From assembly GCA_021824175.1 (NCBI GenBank), contig JAKALP010000007.1, forward strand, positions 186,001 to 250,000: a DNA stretch of 64,000 bases, written 5' to 3'. A model generated the notes under the pieces. The model was given only the letters and a program-made list of their open reading frames with translations, made no database searches and was not told the DNA's origin. The translations under genes and the position numbers were made by a program. Each line of letters starts with the position of its first letter. Position 1 is the first letter of the stretch. Of this stretch, positions 9,336-18,242 are shown piece after piece. The DNA comes from Deltaproteobacteria bacterium (GTDB lineage Bacteria > Desulfobacterota > Desulfobacteria > Desulfobacterales > Desulfosarcinaceae).

Positions 9336-9401
9336 CATCCGTGAAATCCGTGTAATCCGTGGTAAAAAAAATGACAATGGATTACACGGATTTCACGGAT
9401 G
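9336..9401. repeat. Perfect 23-bp inverted repeat, ATCCGTG family
   Basis: Arms at 9336-9358 and 9379-9401 are exact reverse complements (core ATCCGTGTAATCC / GGATTACACGGAT) around a 20-nt A-rich loop. Related copies occur at 49446-49513, 55171-55238 and 55318-55385. It sits in the divergent gap between nosL and the SafE-like gene. Translation of the element makes a spurious N-terminal extension of the latter. Confidence 0.9.
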
Positions 9402-9433
9402 GAAAGAATTGTTTGTCGGATAGAAAAACCACC

Positions 9434-10117
9434 ATGGAAAATTCCCTCGATTACTTCTCCATGTTTCTGCTGGGGCTGTTCGGCACCGGCCACTGCCTGG
9501 GCATGTGCGGTCCCTTGGTGGTGGCCCTGCCCGGCCGCTATGAACGCTGGCAGGCCCATCTGATCTATCACCTCGGCCGCCTGGCGACCTATACGCTGAT
9601 GGGCGCTTTGTTCGGAGGCGTCGGCCGCGGCGTGATCTGGTTTTTCGGCCTGGCGCCCCCGCAGGCGATATTGTGGACCGGTCGCCTGCAACTGCTGCTC
9701 TCGGTGCCGGTGGCCCTTTTTTTACTCTTCATGGGGCTGACCCGCCTGGGCTTGCTCGAAGAACCCTATTGGCTGGCCCTGGCCATGCCCAAGAAGATCC
9801 CAGGGTATGAAACCGTGCTCTCCAATGTCCTCAACCGCCGCAACATGCTGTGGCTGCTGGGCATGGGGCTGTTGCTGGGATTGCTGCCCTGCGGGCTCTC
9901 CTATGGCGCCTTTGCCCGCGCCCTGGCCGGCGGCGGCATGGGGCCGGGGGCGCTGCTGACAGCCGCCTTTGGCCTGGGCACCCTGCCGGGCTTGTTGCTG
10001 CTGGGCACGGGCGCGGCCACCCTCTTTCACCGTTTCCGCTCCCAGATGGAGATCATCTCGGGCCTGATCATGATCGGCATGGCCGTTTCACTGCTGCTGA
10101 AATTGGGAGTTTCATAG
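9434..10117 (+). CDS. SafE/TauE-like (UreH-type) membrane protein
   Basis: 227 residues, about six membrane helices. The family signature GTGHCLGMCGPLV lies in the first helix, and glycine-rich GLLPCGLSYGAF lies mid-protein. Proteins with this GHCxGMCGP motif are annotated as sulfite exporter TauE/SafE or UreH-type metal transport proteins and often sit near cytochrome oxidase or copper-handling genes. The divergent nosL supports a copper or redox role. The open frame extends upstream to 9359, but that part is translation of the inverted repeat. I chose the ATG at 9434, although no strong ribosome-binding site is visible before it. Confidence 0.88.
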   Translation: MENSLDYFSMFLLGLFGTGHCLGMCGPLVVALPGRYERWQAHLIYHLGRLATYTLMGALFGGVGRGVIWFFGLAPPQAILWTGRLQLLLSVPVALFLLFMGLTRLGLLEEPYWLALAMPKKIPGYETVLSNVLNRRNMLWLLGMGLLLGLLPCGLSYGAFARALAGGGMGPGALLTAAFGLGTLPGLLLLGTGAATLFHRFRSQMEIISGLIMIGMAVSLLLKLGVS

Positions 10118-10163
10118 GTTTTTGTACAACGTCATTAACTTAAGAAGTATCGCTGAGGGTTTC

Positions 10164-10232
10164 CTCGTACGCGTACTCGAAAGGGTTTATCTAATTTTCG
10201 AGTACGAGTACGCGTACGAGTACGAGTACGAA
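10164..10232. repeat. TACGAG-hexamer palindrome, copy A
   Basis: Left arm CTCGTACGCGTACTCGAAA, a short loop, then a right arm TTTCGAGTAC followed by repeated TACGAG/TACGCG hexamers. It lies between convergent SafE-like and aroB genes. It is one of seven copies in this window. Confidence 0.92.
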
Positions 10233-10284
10233 TAGAATTATAAAATTACCTCATCCCCAAAAGCTTAAGTTTTTGGAGAAGAAA

Positions 10285-11310
10285 TCAGCGCCCCATCAGC
10301 CAAGCGCCGATCTCTTCAATGGCAATACTGCGCACTTCGGAACGGCCGATGCCGGTGAGCAGTACAAAATGCATCTGGGCGCGCTGGCGTTTCTTGTCTT
10401 TTTTCAAGGCATCAAAGACCGCCGCCCGGTCAAATTCAAGCTCCGTGGGCAGATGCAGCCGGGACAACAGCTTTTTAATGCGTTCAAATTCTTCCGGGGA
10501 GAGAAGTCCTTGACGCACGGAGAGTTCGGAAGCCAGCACCATGCCGGCGCTCACGGCCGCGCCATGGGAGATGCCCAGGGTCTTTTCAAAGGCGTGGCCC
10601 AGGGTGTGGCCGAAATTGAGTTTGCGACGCTCGCCGGATTCACGCTCATCCGCGTTGACTACGGCGGCCTTGATCTCCACCGAGCGCTGCACCAGGCGCA
10701 GCATTGTGGTTGCATCCAGAGCCGCGATCCGGTCGCAATGGGTCTCGATATCATCGAAGTAAACCGCATCGGCGATGCAGGCGTGTTTGACGATCTCCGC
10801 CAGGCCGCAGGCAATCTCTGCGGGCGGCAGGGTCTTGAGCATTGCGATGTCGATGATGACGAACTCGGGCTGGCAAAATACACCCACCATGTTCTTGTAG
10901 CCCTTGAAGTTGACGCCGTTTTTACCGCCCACGGTGGCATCCACCTGGGCCAGCAGGGTGGAGGCCACGAAGCCGAAGCGCACCCCGCGCATATAAGTCG
11001 AAGCGGCAAAGCCGGTCACGTCGCCCACGATGCCGCCGCCAATGCCCACGATAAACGCGCTGCGATCGGCTTCGGCCGCGATGAGCCGATCGAAGATTTG
11101 CGCCAGGGTCTCCATGGTTTTATGGGTTTCGCCGCTGCCGATGGTGATGACCTCCACCGGCGGGAATTGATCAGCGTAAAGACGGGCCACGTTTTCATCG
11201 GTGATGATGATGGCGCGGCCGTCGGGCAGATAGCGATTGAGGTTGGCCAGGGTTTCGCCGATGAGAATGCGGGAACGGCCGCTTTGACCTTGGACGATGA
11301 TCTCTTGCAT
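10285..11310 (-). CDS. aroB: 3-dehydroquinate synthase
   Basis: About 341 residues. Converts DAHP to 3-dehydroquinate, the second step of the shikimate pathway, using NAD+ and a divalent metal. Seen in the sequence: NAD-binding GIGGGIVGDVTGF, the VDATVGGKNGVNF segment, the EIVKH metal ligand region and the HTLGHAFE motif. The open frame reaches 11364, but those extra codons are translation of a GATTCGTTGA repeat; the ATG at 11310, preceded by AGGTG, gives the usual N-terminus (MQEIIVQG). The DAHP synthase for the previous step lies immediately upstream on the same strand, 195 bp away. Confidence 0.96.
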   Translation of the reverse strand: MQEIIVQGQSGRSRILIGETLANLNRYLPDGRAIIITDENVARLYADQFPPVEVITIGSGETHKTMETLAQIFDRLIAAEADRSAFIVGIGGGIVGDVTGFAASTYMRGVRFGFVASTLLAQVDATVGGKNGVNFKGYKNMVGVFCQPEFVIIDIAMLKTLPPAEIACGLAEIVKHACIADAVYFDDIETHCDRIAALDATTMLRLVQRSVEIKAAVVNADERESGERRKLNFGHTLGHAFEKTLGISHGAAVSAGMVLASELSVRQGLLSPEEFERIKKLLSRLHLPTELEFDRAAVFDALKKDKKRQRAQMHFVLLTGIGRSEVRSIAIEEIGAWLMGR

Positions 11311-11327
11311 GGAGCACCTGTGAATGG

Positions 11328-11362
11328 GTTGATCCGTTGATTCGTTGATTCGTTGATGGGTC
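11328..11362. repeat. GATTCGTTGATT-type simple repeat
   Basis: Three imperfect tandem units of GATTCGTT(GA). The same unit recurs near 19585, 19724, 33743, 34700, 35408, 35532 and 59775. It lies in the aroB leader. Confidence 0.85.
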
Positions 11363-11505
11363 AATCAGGCTATTTGATTATTGTTTCCATCAGCGATTCA
11401 ACCATTCAGCGCATTAAAAGTTTCAACGATTGGACATTAAAAGCGACGACACGCCATCTCAAAATGCGGATAGCGTGTAGACCAATCAACTCATAAACCA
11501 ATCAA

Positions 11506-12528
11506 CTACTTCTCCTCTTCCTGCTCCCGGATCAAGGCATGCACCCGCTGGGCGTAGTCGCACAAGCGCGCGAATTGGGCGGGATAGAGCGACTGGGCGC
11601 CGTCGCTGAGGGCGTTGTCCGGTTCGTGGTGTACTTCCACGATCAGGCCGTGGGCGCCCACGGCAATAGCGGCGCGGCTCAGCGGAATCACTTGATCGCG
11701 CACGCCGGCGGCATGGCTGGGATCGATGATGATGGGCAGATGGCTCTCTTTGAGCACCACCGGCACCACCGACAAATCCAGGGTGTTGCGGCTGTGGCGC
11801 ACAAAGGTGCGCACGCCGCGCTCGCACAGGATCACGTTGGGATTGCCGCCGGCCATGATATATTCGGCGGCCATGAGCCACTCATCCAGGGTGGCGGCCA
11901 TGCCCCGCTTGAGCATGATGGGCCGCTGGCTTTGGCCGGCCCGTTTGAGCAGGCTGAAGTTCTGCATGTTGCGCGTGCCGATCTGCACGATGTCGGCGTA
12001 TTGCTCCACCTGGTCAAAGGTTTCGTTGTCCATTACTTCGGTGACCACGGGCAGATCATAGGTTTTACGGACCTTGGCCAGGATCTTCAACCCTTCCAGC
12101 CCCAAGCCCTGGAAGGTGTAGGGCGAGGTTCTGGGCTTAAACGCGCCGCCGCGGAAGATATGGCCGCCGGCCAGCTTGACCTTTTCGGCGATGGTCAATG
12201 CCTGGGCTTCGCTCTCAATGGCGCAGGGCCCGGCCATGAGGGTCAGATGGCCCTGGCCGATGAAAACCTTACCCACCCGGATCACGGTGTCCTGGGGTTG
12301 CACCTCGCGGCTGACCAGTTTGTAGGGCCGGGTGACCGGGATGGCTTCTTTGACGCCGGCCAATCCCAGAAAATGGGCCGGGTCCACGGGCCCTTCGTTA
12401 TTGAGAATGCCGATGGAGACACGGTCGCCGCCTGGAATGGGCCGGGCCGTGAACCCTCGGGCCTCGATGGTCTGGACCACTTTGGCGATCTGCTCGGCCG
12501 TGGCCTTTTTATCCATGACAATGAGCAT
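11506..12528 (-). CDS. aroF: 3-deoxy-7-phosphoheptulonate (DAHP) synthase, aroF type
   Basis: 340 residues. Condenses phosphoenolpyruvate and erythrose 4-phosphate, the entry step of aromatic amino acid synthesis. The first ~75 residues form the small ferredoxin-like regulatory domain of the type Ibeta/TM0343-like class. The catalytic barrel follows with AGPCAIES, FRGGAFKPRTSPY, QIGTRNMQN, MLKRGM and IIIDPSHAAG motifs. Start ATG at 12528 has AAGGGG six nt upstream. It is followed by aroB, so this is a two-gene shikimate unit. Feedback by aromatic acids through the N-terminal domain is known for the family but not visible here. Confidence 0.95.
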   Translation of the reverse strand: MLIVMDKKATAEQIAKVVQTIEARGFTARPIPGGDRVSIGILNNEGPVDPAHFLGLAGVKEAIPVTRPYKLVSREVQPQDTVIRVGKVFIGQGHLTLMAGPCAIESEAQALTIAEKVKLAGGHIFRGGAFKPRTSPYTFQGLGLEGLKILAKVRKTYDLPVVTEVMDNETFDQVEQYADIVQIGTRNMQNFSLLKRAGQSQRPIMLKRGMAATLDEWLMAAEYIMAGGNPNVILCERGVRTFVRHSRNTLDLSVVPVVLKESHLPIIIDPSHAAGVRDQVIPLSRAAIAVGAHGLIVEVHHEPDNALSDGAQSLYPAQFARLCDYAQRVHALIREQEEEK

Positions 12529-12663
12529 GAGAATCCCCTTGCTTTCTGTCTTTGAGCTGAAACCTCTCTGCCTTCCACCTTATGCCTTATAGCTGTGACC
12601 AACGCAAGCCACGTAAGGAAGAAAGTGTGAATCAAGGCGGTCATGACAGCGGCTTTCGCAGCG

Positions 12664-12734
12664 GTCGTACGCGTACTCGAAAGCTTCCGTCATACGATTT
12701 CGAGTACGAGTACGCGTACGAGTACGAGTACGAT
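12664..12734. repeat. TACGAG-hexamer palindrome, copy B
   Basis: Left arm GTCGTACGCGTACTCGAAAG, loop of about 15 nt, right arm TTTCGAGTACGAGTACGCG and further TACGAG units. Confidence 0.92.
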
Positions 12735-12824
12735 AGAAGCGCAATACTTTATGTCGTTGTTATAGTCCGATGCACCAGCCATAGAGCTGAACCGCCCCCT
12801 TCTGGCGCGCCGCGCACACCAGCC

Positions 12825-12852
12825 TCAAGCCATTCCATCCAACTGCCGATAA
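12825..12852 (+). promoter_or_regulatory. Weaker sigma-28-like promoter for the kinase-GGDEF gene
   Basis: TCAAGCCA, 12 bp, GCCGATAA on the plus strand. The -10 element is a perfect FliA -10, but the -35 is poor (4 of 8). It would give a leader of about 80 nt before the ATG at 12940. Confidence 0.5.
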
Positions 12853-12939
12853 CTTACCATATTCACTAGATGCGGTGGGGCTGATCCAACCCTGCGGCCA
12901 GCCAGCCGGAAGCCAGACCTGGAGCGGAGATCGAAAAGA

Positions 12940-15900
12940 ATGTTGGAAATAAAAGGCTATCGTGACTTTCAATGGATCGCGGAAACACCGCGCGCCCTGG
13001 TCCACCGCGCGCTGCACGAACAGACGGGGCAGCCGGTGGTCATCAAAGTGTTGAAGGTCCACCAGCCGTCGCCGTCGGAAATCGCCCGGTTCAGACATGA
13101 ATTCGAACTGGTGCGCAAACTCGATCTGGAGGGCGTGGTCCAACTCCTGGACCTCATTTTCCAGGAAGACCGCCTGGCCCTGGTGATGGAGGATTTCGGC
13201 GGCCTGTCGCTCAAGCAATATCTCAAAGGGGCCATGCCCCTGGAGCGTTTTCTCGATCTGGCGGTGCGCCTGGCCGAAGTGGTGCGTGACATCCACCAGC
13301 GTCATGTGATTCACCGGGACATCAAGCCCGGCAATATTTTATACAATCCTGACACCCACATGGTGAAGCTGACCGACTTCGGCATCGCCATCGAAGCCAC
13401 GGCCGGCTCGGAGGGCCAAACCTTTGAAGGCTCCCTGGCCTACATGTCGCCGGAGCAGACCGGCCGCCTGAACCGTGGGGTGGATTACCGCACCGACTTC
13501 TACTCCCTGGGTGCAACTTTCTATGAAATGCTCACCGGCGGCCCGCCCTTTGCCGCCCGGCAGCCTATGGAACTGGTGCATGCCCACATTGCCAGAGAAC
13601 CGGTGCCGCCCCACCGCCTCAATCCCCGCATCCCGGAAGTGGTGGCGGCCATCGTCCTGCGCCTGCTGGCCAAGAGCGCCGAGGAACGCTACCAAAGCGG
13701 CCAGGGATTGCTCTTCGATCTGAAGCACTGCCAGGATGAGCTGGCGCAGACCGGCCGCATCAGCGCTTTTGAACTCGCCCGGCGCGATATCGCTCCCAAA
13801 TTCCACATCCCTCAGGTGCTGGTGGGACGCGAGGCGGAGCTGGCCGACCTGCGGGCCGCCTTTGAGCGTGCCGCCACCGGCACCGTGGAAATCGTGATGG
13901 TCACGGGCGAGGCCGGCATCGGCAAGTCGGCCCTGATCAACGAAATTCTCAAACCCATCGTGGCCCGGCGAGGCTATTTCATTAACGGGAAATACGACCC
14001 CTTGCGCCAAAACGTGCCGTACAGCGCCATCATCCAGGCCCTGCAGGGGCTGGCGCGGCAACTGCTGCGCGAAAGCGAGGGGCGCGTCGACTTCTGGCGC
14101 GACCATATGCTGGAGGCCCTGGGCAGCAATGGCCGGATTATGACCGATATGGTGCCCGAAATCGAACGGATCATCGGCCCGCAGCCCGAAGTGCCAGTGC
14201 TGCCGCCCGAGGAAGCCCAGAACCGCTTTACCATGGTGCTGCGCCATTTTATGCGGATCTTCGCGGATCGGGAGCACCCCCTGGTGCTGTTTTTGGATGA
14301 TCTGCAATGGGCGGACCCGGCCAGTCTGGACCTGCTTCAGACCCTGCTGCTGGACCGGCAGTTGCGCGCCTGCCTGTTCATCGGCGCTTTTCGAGCCGAT
14401 GAGGTCGGCAGCCACCATCCCCTGAGGCTGGCCCTGGATCATATGGCGGCGGCCAAAGTCCGGATTACCGCAATTGAACTCAAAGCCCTCGACCTGGAGA
14501 GCATCACGCGCCTGTTGGCGGTCTTGCTGAGGTGTGACACCGATCAGAGCCGGCCGCTGGCCGCCCTGGTGCACCAGAAGACTTTAGGCAATCCCTTTTT
14601 CTACAACCAGTTTTTAAAAAGTCTCTACGAAGATCACTATCTGCGTTTGGACCCCGCGGCCGGCTGGCAATGGGAAGCGGCCGCCATCCAGAAGGTCCAG
14701 GTCACCGATAACGTGGTGCGGTACATGGCCGAAAAGTTACGCCACCTGCCGCCCGCGCCCCTGGCCCTGATCCAGATCGCGGCCTGCATCGGCAACCGCT
14801 TTGATATCGAGACCCTGGCCGCGGTCTCCGGCCATTCCCTGGAGGCGGTGCTGGATATCCTCGACACCCTGGTCCGGGAAGGTCTGATCACCTGGCGCGG
14901 CCAACTCTGCCGTTTCCACCACGACCGCATCCATGAAGCCGCCTATTCGCTGCTCGGCGGCCCAGAGCAACAAGCCTTGCACTACCGCATCGGCCGTCTG
15001 GCCCTGGACGGGGCCTCGGCCGAAGTACTCCGCCACCAGGTGTTCTACATCGCGGATCAGCTCAATAAGGCCAGGGCTGAAATCAAAACCCCGGACGAAA
15101 GCCTCCAACTGGCGCAAATCAACCTCAAGGCCGGGGTCAAGGCCAAAGAGGCCACGGCTTACGATGCTGCCGTGGACTATCTGCACAGGGGCCTCGATCT
15201 TCTACCGCCGGAATGCTGGCGCGATCACTACTCTTTGACCTATGCCCTGCACATGGAACAGATGGAGTGCCAATATCTGGCGCGTAACTTCCCGGCGGCG
15301 GAAAACCTCTTTGGGATCATCACGGCCCATGCTTCCGGCAAAATTGACCAGGCTACGGCCTATAACGCCATGATCGTCCTTTACACCCATACGCGGCCGC
15401 CCGAAGAAGCCATTGCCCTGGGACTCTCGGCCCTCAGACTGTTCGGCATCCGGCTCAAGTCGAACATGGGGCAGACGAAAGTACTCTGCGAGCTGGTCAA
15501 GGCCAGGTGGCGCCTGGGCAAAATTTCATTGGAAGAGATTGAAAGACTACCAATGATGACGGACCCGGAGCGCATCGCCTATCACAAACTGCTGTTCAAC
15601 ATCGGCACGCCGGCCTACTTCCTCAATCCCAACCTCTTTGCGTTCCTGGTGCTCAAGGGCGTCAATGAAGCCCTGGGCCACGGTTTGCCCGACCATGCGG
15701 CCGTGACCTTCATGAGCATGGCCACCCTGATCGAAAATGTCCTGGGAGACTATGCCACGGGTTTTGAGATGGCCCAGATGGCTTTGCGGCTCAACCAGCG
15801 CATCGACAACCGCAAACTTTCCGGCATGGTGCACCATATTTACGCCTATTTCATTCAACATTGGAACCGGCACGCCAAGCACGACCTGCCCGTGTTCCGC

Positions 15901-17859
15901 CAAGTCTACCAGCGGTGTCTGGAACACGGCAATTTCATCTACGCCGGCCACGGCGTCAATGCGGCCACGGATTGCCGCCTGATGATCGGCGAAGCCTTGG
16001 GAAGCATTCTCAAAGACAATGAGAAGTACAAGAGTCTCATGGCGCGGATCAAGGACCCGTTCATCGCCGGGCAGTTTGCGCTGCATGCCCAGCTGATTCG
16101 CAGCCTGAAGGGCCTCGGCCCGGACTCGCTGAATCTTTCCGGCCCTGGGTTTGATGAAAGCGCCTATCTGAACAAACTCCGAGCAGACAATCACAAGTTC
16201 GGACTTTGCTTTACTTTACTGCCAAAGGCGCGCCTGCTCTACCTTTTCGGCCGGCTGGAGGAAGCCCGCGCCGCGGCCGAGGAGGTGCTACGCCACATCC
16301 CGGCGTCCATGGGCACCTTAACCATGGCCGAGTACTACTTTTACTACTCACTGATCCTGGCCGCGCAGCTGGCCAACGCCGCCACGCCGGACAAAAACCG
16401 CCTGCGGCAAATGATCGCCAATAATCAACGCAAGCTGGCCAGTTGGGCCGGACGCTGCCCCGAAAACTTCCGTCATAAACATGATCTGGTCCAAGCCGAG
16501 TGGATGGCCGCCGGCACGCGCTTTCGCGAGGCCCCCGATTACTACCACGCCGCCATCCGCGGCGCGCGCCAGAATGAATATATCCATGAAGAAGCATTGG
16601 CCTGCGAGCGCCTGGCGTTGTACTACCTGCGCCACAACGCCCTGGAAGAGGCCCGCGTTTTCATGCAGCGCGCCCATGAATGTTATGGGTTGTGGGGCGC
16701 GGCGGCCAAACAGCGCGACATCGAGACCCGCTATGCTGGCCTGTTGCCCGTCCGGCCCCCGGCAGCCGAAGGCGATACGGGTCTTCAGGCCCACACCACC
16801 CAAAGCAGCGACAAACATCTGGACCTGGTCGCCGTGATGCAAGTGTCCCAGGCCATTTCCAGCGAAATCATGCTCGACCAGCTGCTGCAAAAGACGCTGC
16901 ATCTGGCCATGACCAACGCCGGAGCGGAACGCGGCTTTCTAATTCTCCAGGATGAGGGCCGGCTCGACATCGCGGCCTGGGAAGATGTCAATCCCACGAC
17001 CGCGCCTCTGACCTTGCCCCTGGCTTTGGATGAATGCCAGCGCCTCTGCCATGCCATGGTGCACTTTGTGTTGCGCAGCCACGAACCGGTGATCCTGGCC
17101 CAGGCCGCCAAGGAAGGGGCCTATGCCAACGATCCCTACATTGTCCGTCAACAGTGCAAATCCATGTTGTGCATGCCGATCTTGAACAAGGGCCGGCTCA
17201 CCGGAATTCTCTACATGGAGAACAATTTGACGACCAATGCCTTCACGGCCCAGCGTTTGGAAATTCTGGCCATCATCGCGTCTCAGGCCGCCATCTCCTT
17301 GGAAAATGCGCGCCTCTTTGAGATGGCCACCACCGACGGCCTCACCAAGTTATTCACCCATCGCTACTTCCAGCACCTGCTGGATCAGGAGATCACGCGC
17401 AGCCAGCGTTACGACCGGCCCTTCTCCCTGGCCATGGTGGATATCGATCACTTCAAGCAATTCAATGACAGCTATGGCCATCAACTGGGCGATGATGTCC
17501 TGCGGCGCGTGGCCCGCGGCCTGCGGGAGAATCTGCGCGGCGTGGATATGGCGGCGCGCTATGGCGGTGAAGAATTTGCATTGATTCTGCCCGAGACCGA
17601 TTTGCCCCAGGCCCTGAGGGCCTGTGAAAAAATCCGGGCCTTGGTCTCGGCCATCCCCATTGCCCACGGCGGCCAGGCCCTGTATGTGACCGTCAGCATC
17701 GGGGTGGCCACCTTCCCCCACCATGCCACGGACAAAGAGGCGTTGATTGGCTCGGCGGACACGGCCTTGTATGCGTCCAAACGCGCCGGCCGCAACCGCG
17801 TCACGGCGGGCGAAAAGAGCATGTTCCGCTTTGACCGGCGCCAGGCCTCGGCAGGATGA
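12940..17859 (+). CDS. Ser/Thr kinase - AAA-type ATPase - GAF - GGDEF signalling protein
   Basis: 1639 residues. The N-terminus is a Hanks-type kinase (residues ~1-270) with VIKVL lysine, HRDIKPGN (about 124) and DFG (about 146). A COG3899-like ATPase follows with P-loop GEAGIGKS (about 325) and a Walker B-like LFLDDLQWAD segment, then a long alpha-helical TPR-like region (to ~1280), a GAF domain (~1297-1457) and a GGDEF domain with intact GGEEF (about 1541). The GGDEF should make cyclic di-GMP; an RxxD inhibitory site is not obvious. Related multidomain kinases usually end in a histidine kinase, so a diguanylate cyclase end is notable. The start ATG at 12940 has GGAG/GGAGA upstream. It is probably expressed from the sigma-28-like promoter and so linked to motility. 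Confidence 0.93.
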   Translation: MLEIKGYRDFQWIAETPRALVHRALHEQTGQPVVIKVLKVHQPSPSEIARFRHEFELVRKLDLEGVVQLLDLIFQEDRLALVMEDFGGLSLKQYLKGAMPLERFLDLAVRLAEVVRDIHQRHVIHRDIKPGNILYNPDTHMVKLTDFGIAIEATAGSEGQTFEGSLAYMSPEQTGRLNRGVDYRTDFYSLGATFYEMLTGGPPFAARQPMELVHAHIAREPVPPHRLNPRIPEVVAAIVLRLLAKSAEERYQSGQGLLFDLKHCQDELAQTGRISAFELARRDIAPKFHIPQVLVGREAELADLRAAFERAATGTVEIVMVTGEAGIGKSALINEILKPIVARRGYFINGKYDPLRQNVPYSAIIQALQGLARQLLRESEGRVDFWRDHMLEALGSNGRIMTDMVPEIERIIGPQPEVPVLPPEEAQNRFTMVLRHFMRIFADREHPLVLFLDDLQWADPASLDLLQTLLLDRQLRACLFIGAFRADEVGSHHPLRLALDHMAAAKVRITAIELKALDLESITRLLAVLLRCDTDQSRPLAALVHQKTLGNPFFYNQFLKSLYEDHYLRLDPAAGWQWEAAAIQKVQVTDNVVRYMAEKLRHLPPAPLALIQIAACIGNRFDIETLAAVSGHSLEAVLDILDTLVREGLITWRGQLCRFHHDRIHEAAYSLLGGPEQQALHYRIGRLALDGASAEVLRHQVFYIADQLNKARAEIKTPDESLQLAQINLKAGVKAKEATAYDAAVDYLHRGLDLLPPECWRDHYSLTYALHMEQMECQYLARNFPAAENLFGIITAHASGKIDQATAYNAMIVLYTHTRPPEEAIALGLSALRLFGIRLKSNMGQTKVLCELVKARWRLGKISLEEIERLPMMTDPERIAYHKLLFNIGTPAYFLNPNLFAFLVLKGVNEALGHGLPDHAAVTFMSMATLIENVLGDYATGFEMAQMALRLNQRIDNRKLSGMVHHIYAYFIQHWNRHAKHDLPVFRQVYQRCLEHGNFIYAGHGVNAATDCRLMIGEALGSILKDNEKYKSLMARIKDPFIAGQFALHAQLIRSLKGLGPDSLNLSGPGFDESAYLNKLRADNHKFGLCFTLLPKARLLYLFGRLEEARAAAEEVLRHIPASMGTLTMAEYYFYYSLILAAQLANAATPDKNRLRQMIANNQRKLASWAGRCPENFRHKHDLVQAEWMAAGTRFREAPDYYHAAIRGARQNEYIHEEALACERLALYYLRHNALEEARVFMQRAHECYGLWGAAAKQRDIETRYAGLLPVRPPAAEGDTGLQAHTTQSSDKHLDLVAVMQVSQAISSEIMLDQLLQKTLHLAMTNAGAERGFLILQDEGRLDIAAWEDVNPTTAPLTLPLALDECQRLCHAMVHFVLRSHEPVILAQAAKEGAYANDPYIVRQQCKSMLCMPILNKGRLTGILYMENNLTTNAFTAQRLEILAIIASQAAISLENARLFEMATTDGLTKLFTHRYFQHLLDQEITRSQRYDRPFSLAMVDIDHFKQFNDSYGHQLGDDVLRRVARGLRENLRGVDMAARYGGEEFALILPETDLPQALRACEKIRALVSAIPIAHGGQALYVTVSIGVATFPHHATDKEALIGSADTALYASKRAGRNRVTAGEKSMFRFDRRQASAG

Positions 17860-18242
17860 TCGTCTCCCCCACTCATCCCAACTCCATAAGCGCTAATTTG
17901 ATTGAATATCGAATTCGAACAAGGAACCGCAAAATGTCGAAGGAACTTAAACAGTATGATCTTTCGGTAACGTATCGCTGGTCAGTTAATTTATGGCCAC
18001 AAGACACAGAGGGACTAAGGGACTGAGGCACAAAGGCACAAAGTTGCAAAGGGGCAGAGTTGTGAAGACGCAAAGGCGCAGAGAAGCACAGGTAATGCAA
18101 TTTACTTTTTTTAGTCCACGGATGGCTGAGGTTTTTTGGCTTCGATGATTTTTCTAAATGCAATATACCATGTTAAATTGCCTCAGCCCCTCAGTCCCTC
18201 AGTCCCTTAGTCCCTTAGTCCCTCAGTCCCTTAAACAACCAA
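17860..18242. repeat. Repeat-filled gap: GGGACTGAGG / CTCAGTCCC arms
   Basis: 383 bp. A purine-rich block at about 18002-18095 (GGGACTGAGGCACAAAGGCA-type units) faces a complementary block at 18180-18236 (CCCTCAGTCCCTTAGTCCC-type units), so the RNA could fold into a large imperfect hairpin between convergent genes. A phrase GGTCAGTTAATTTATGGCCA at 17980 recurs with small changes at 19665. No gene was seen. Confidence 0.8.

Larger units (their letters stand above)
12529..12939. other. Divergent intergenic region with palindrome and promoter
   Basis: 411 bp between divergent aroF and the giant kinase gene. It contains TACGAG palindrome copy B (12664-12734) and a sigma-28-like promoter (12825-12852). 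The sequence CGGCTTTCGCAGCGGTCGTAC at the left edge of the palindrome matches the left flanks of the copies at 45199 and 56673. No coding potential was seen. Confidence 0.8.

Noticed and set aside
9722-10030. Minus-strand frame in the SafE-like gene
   Set aside because: Glutamine/glycine-rich shadow, no ribosome-binding site.
17873-18163. 96-residue minus-strand frame in the repeat gap
   Set aside because: Made entirely of CTCAGTCCC/CTTTGTGCC repeat translation.
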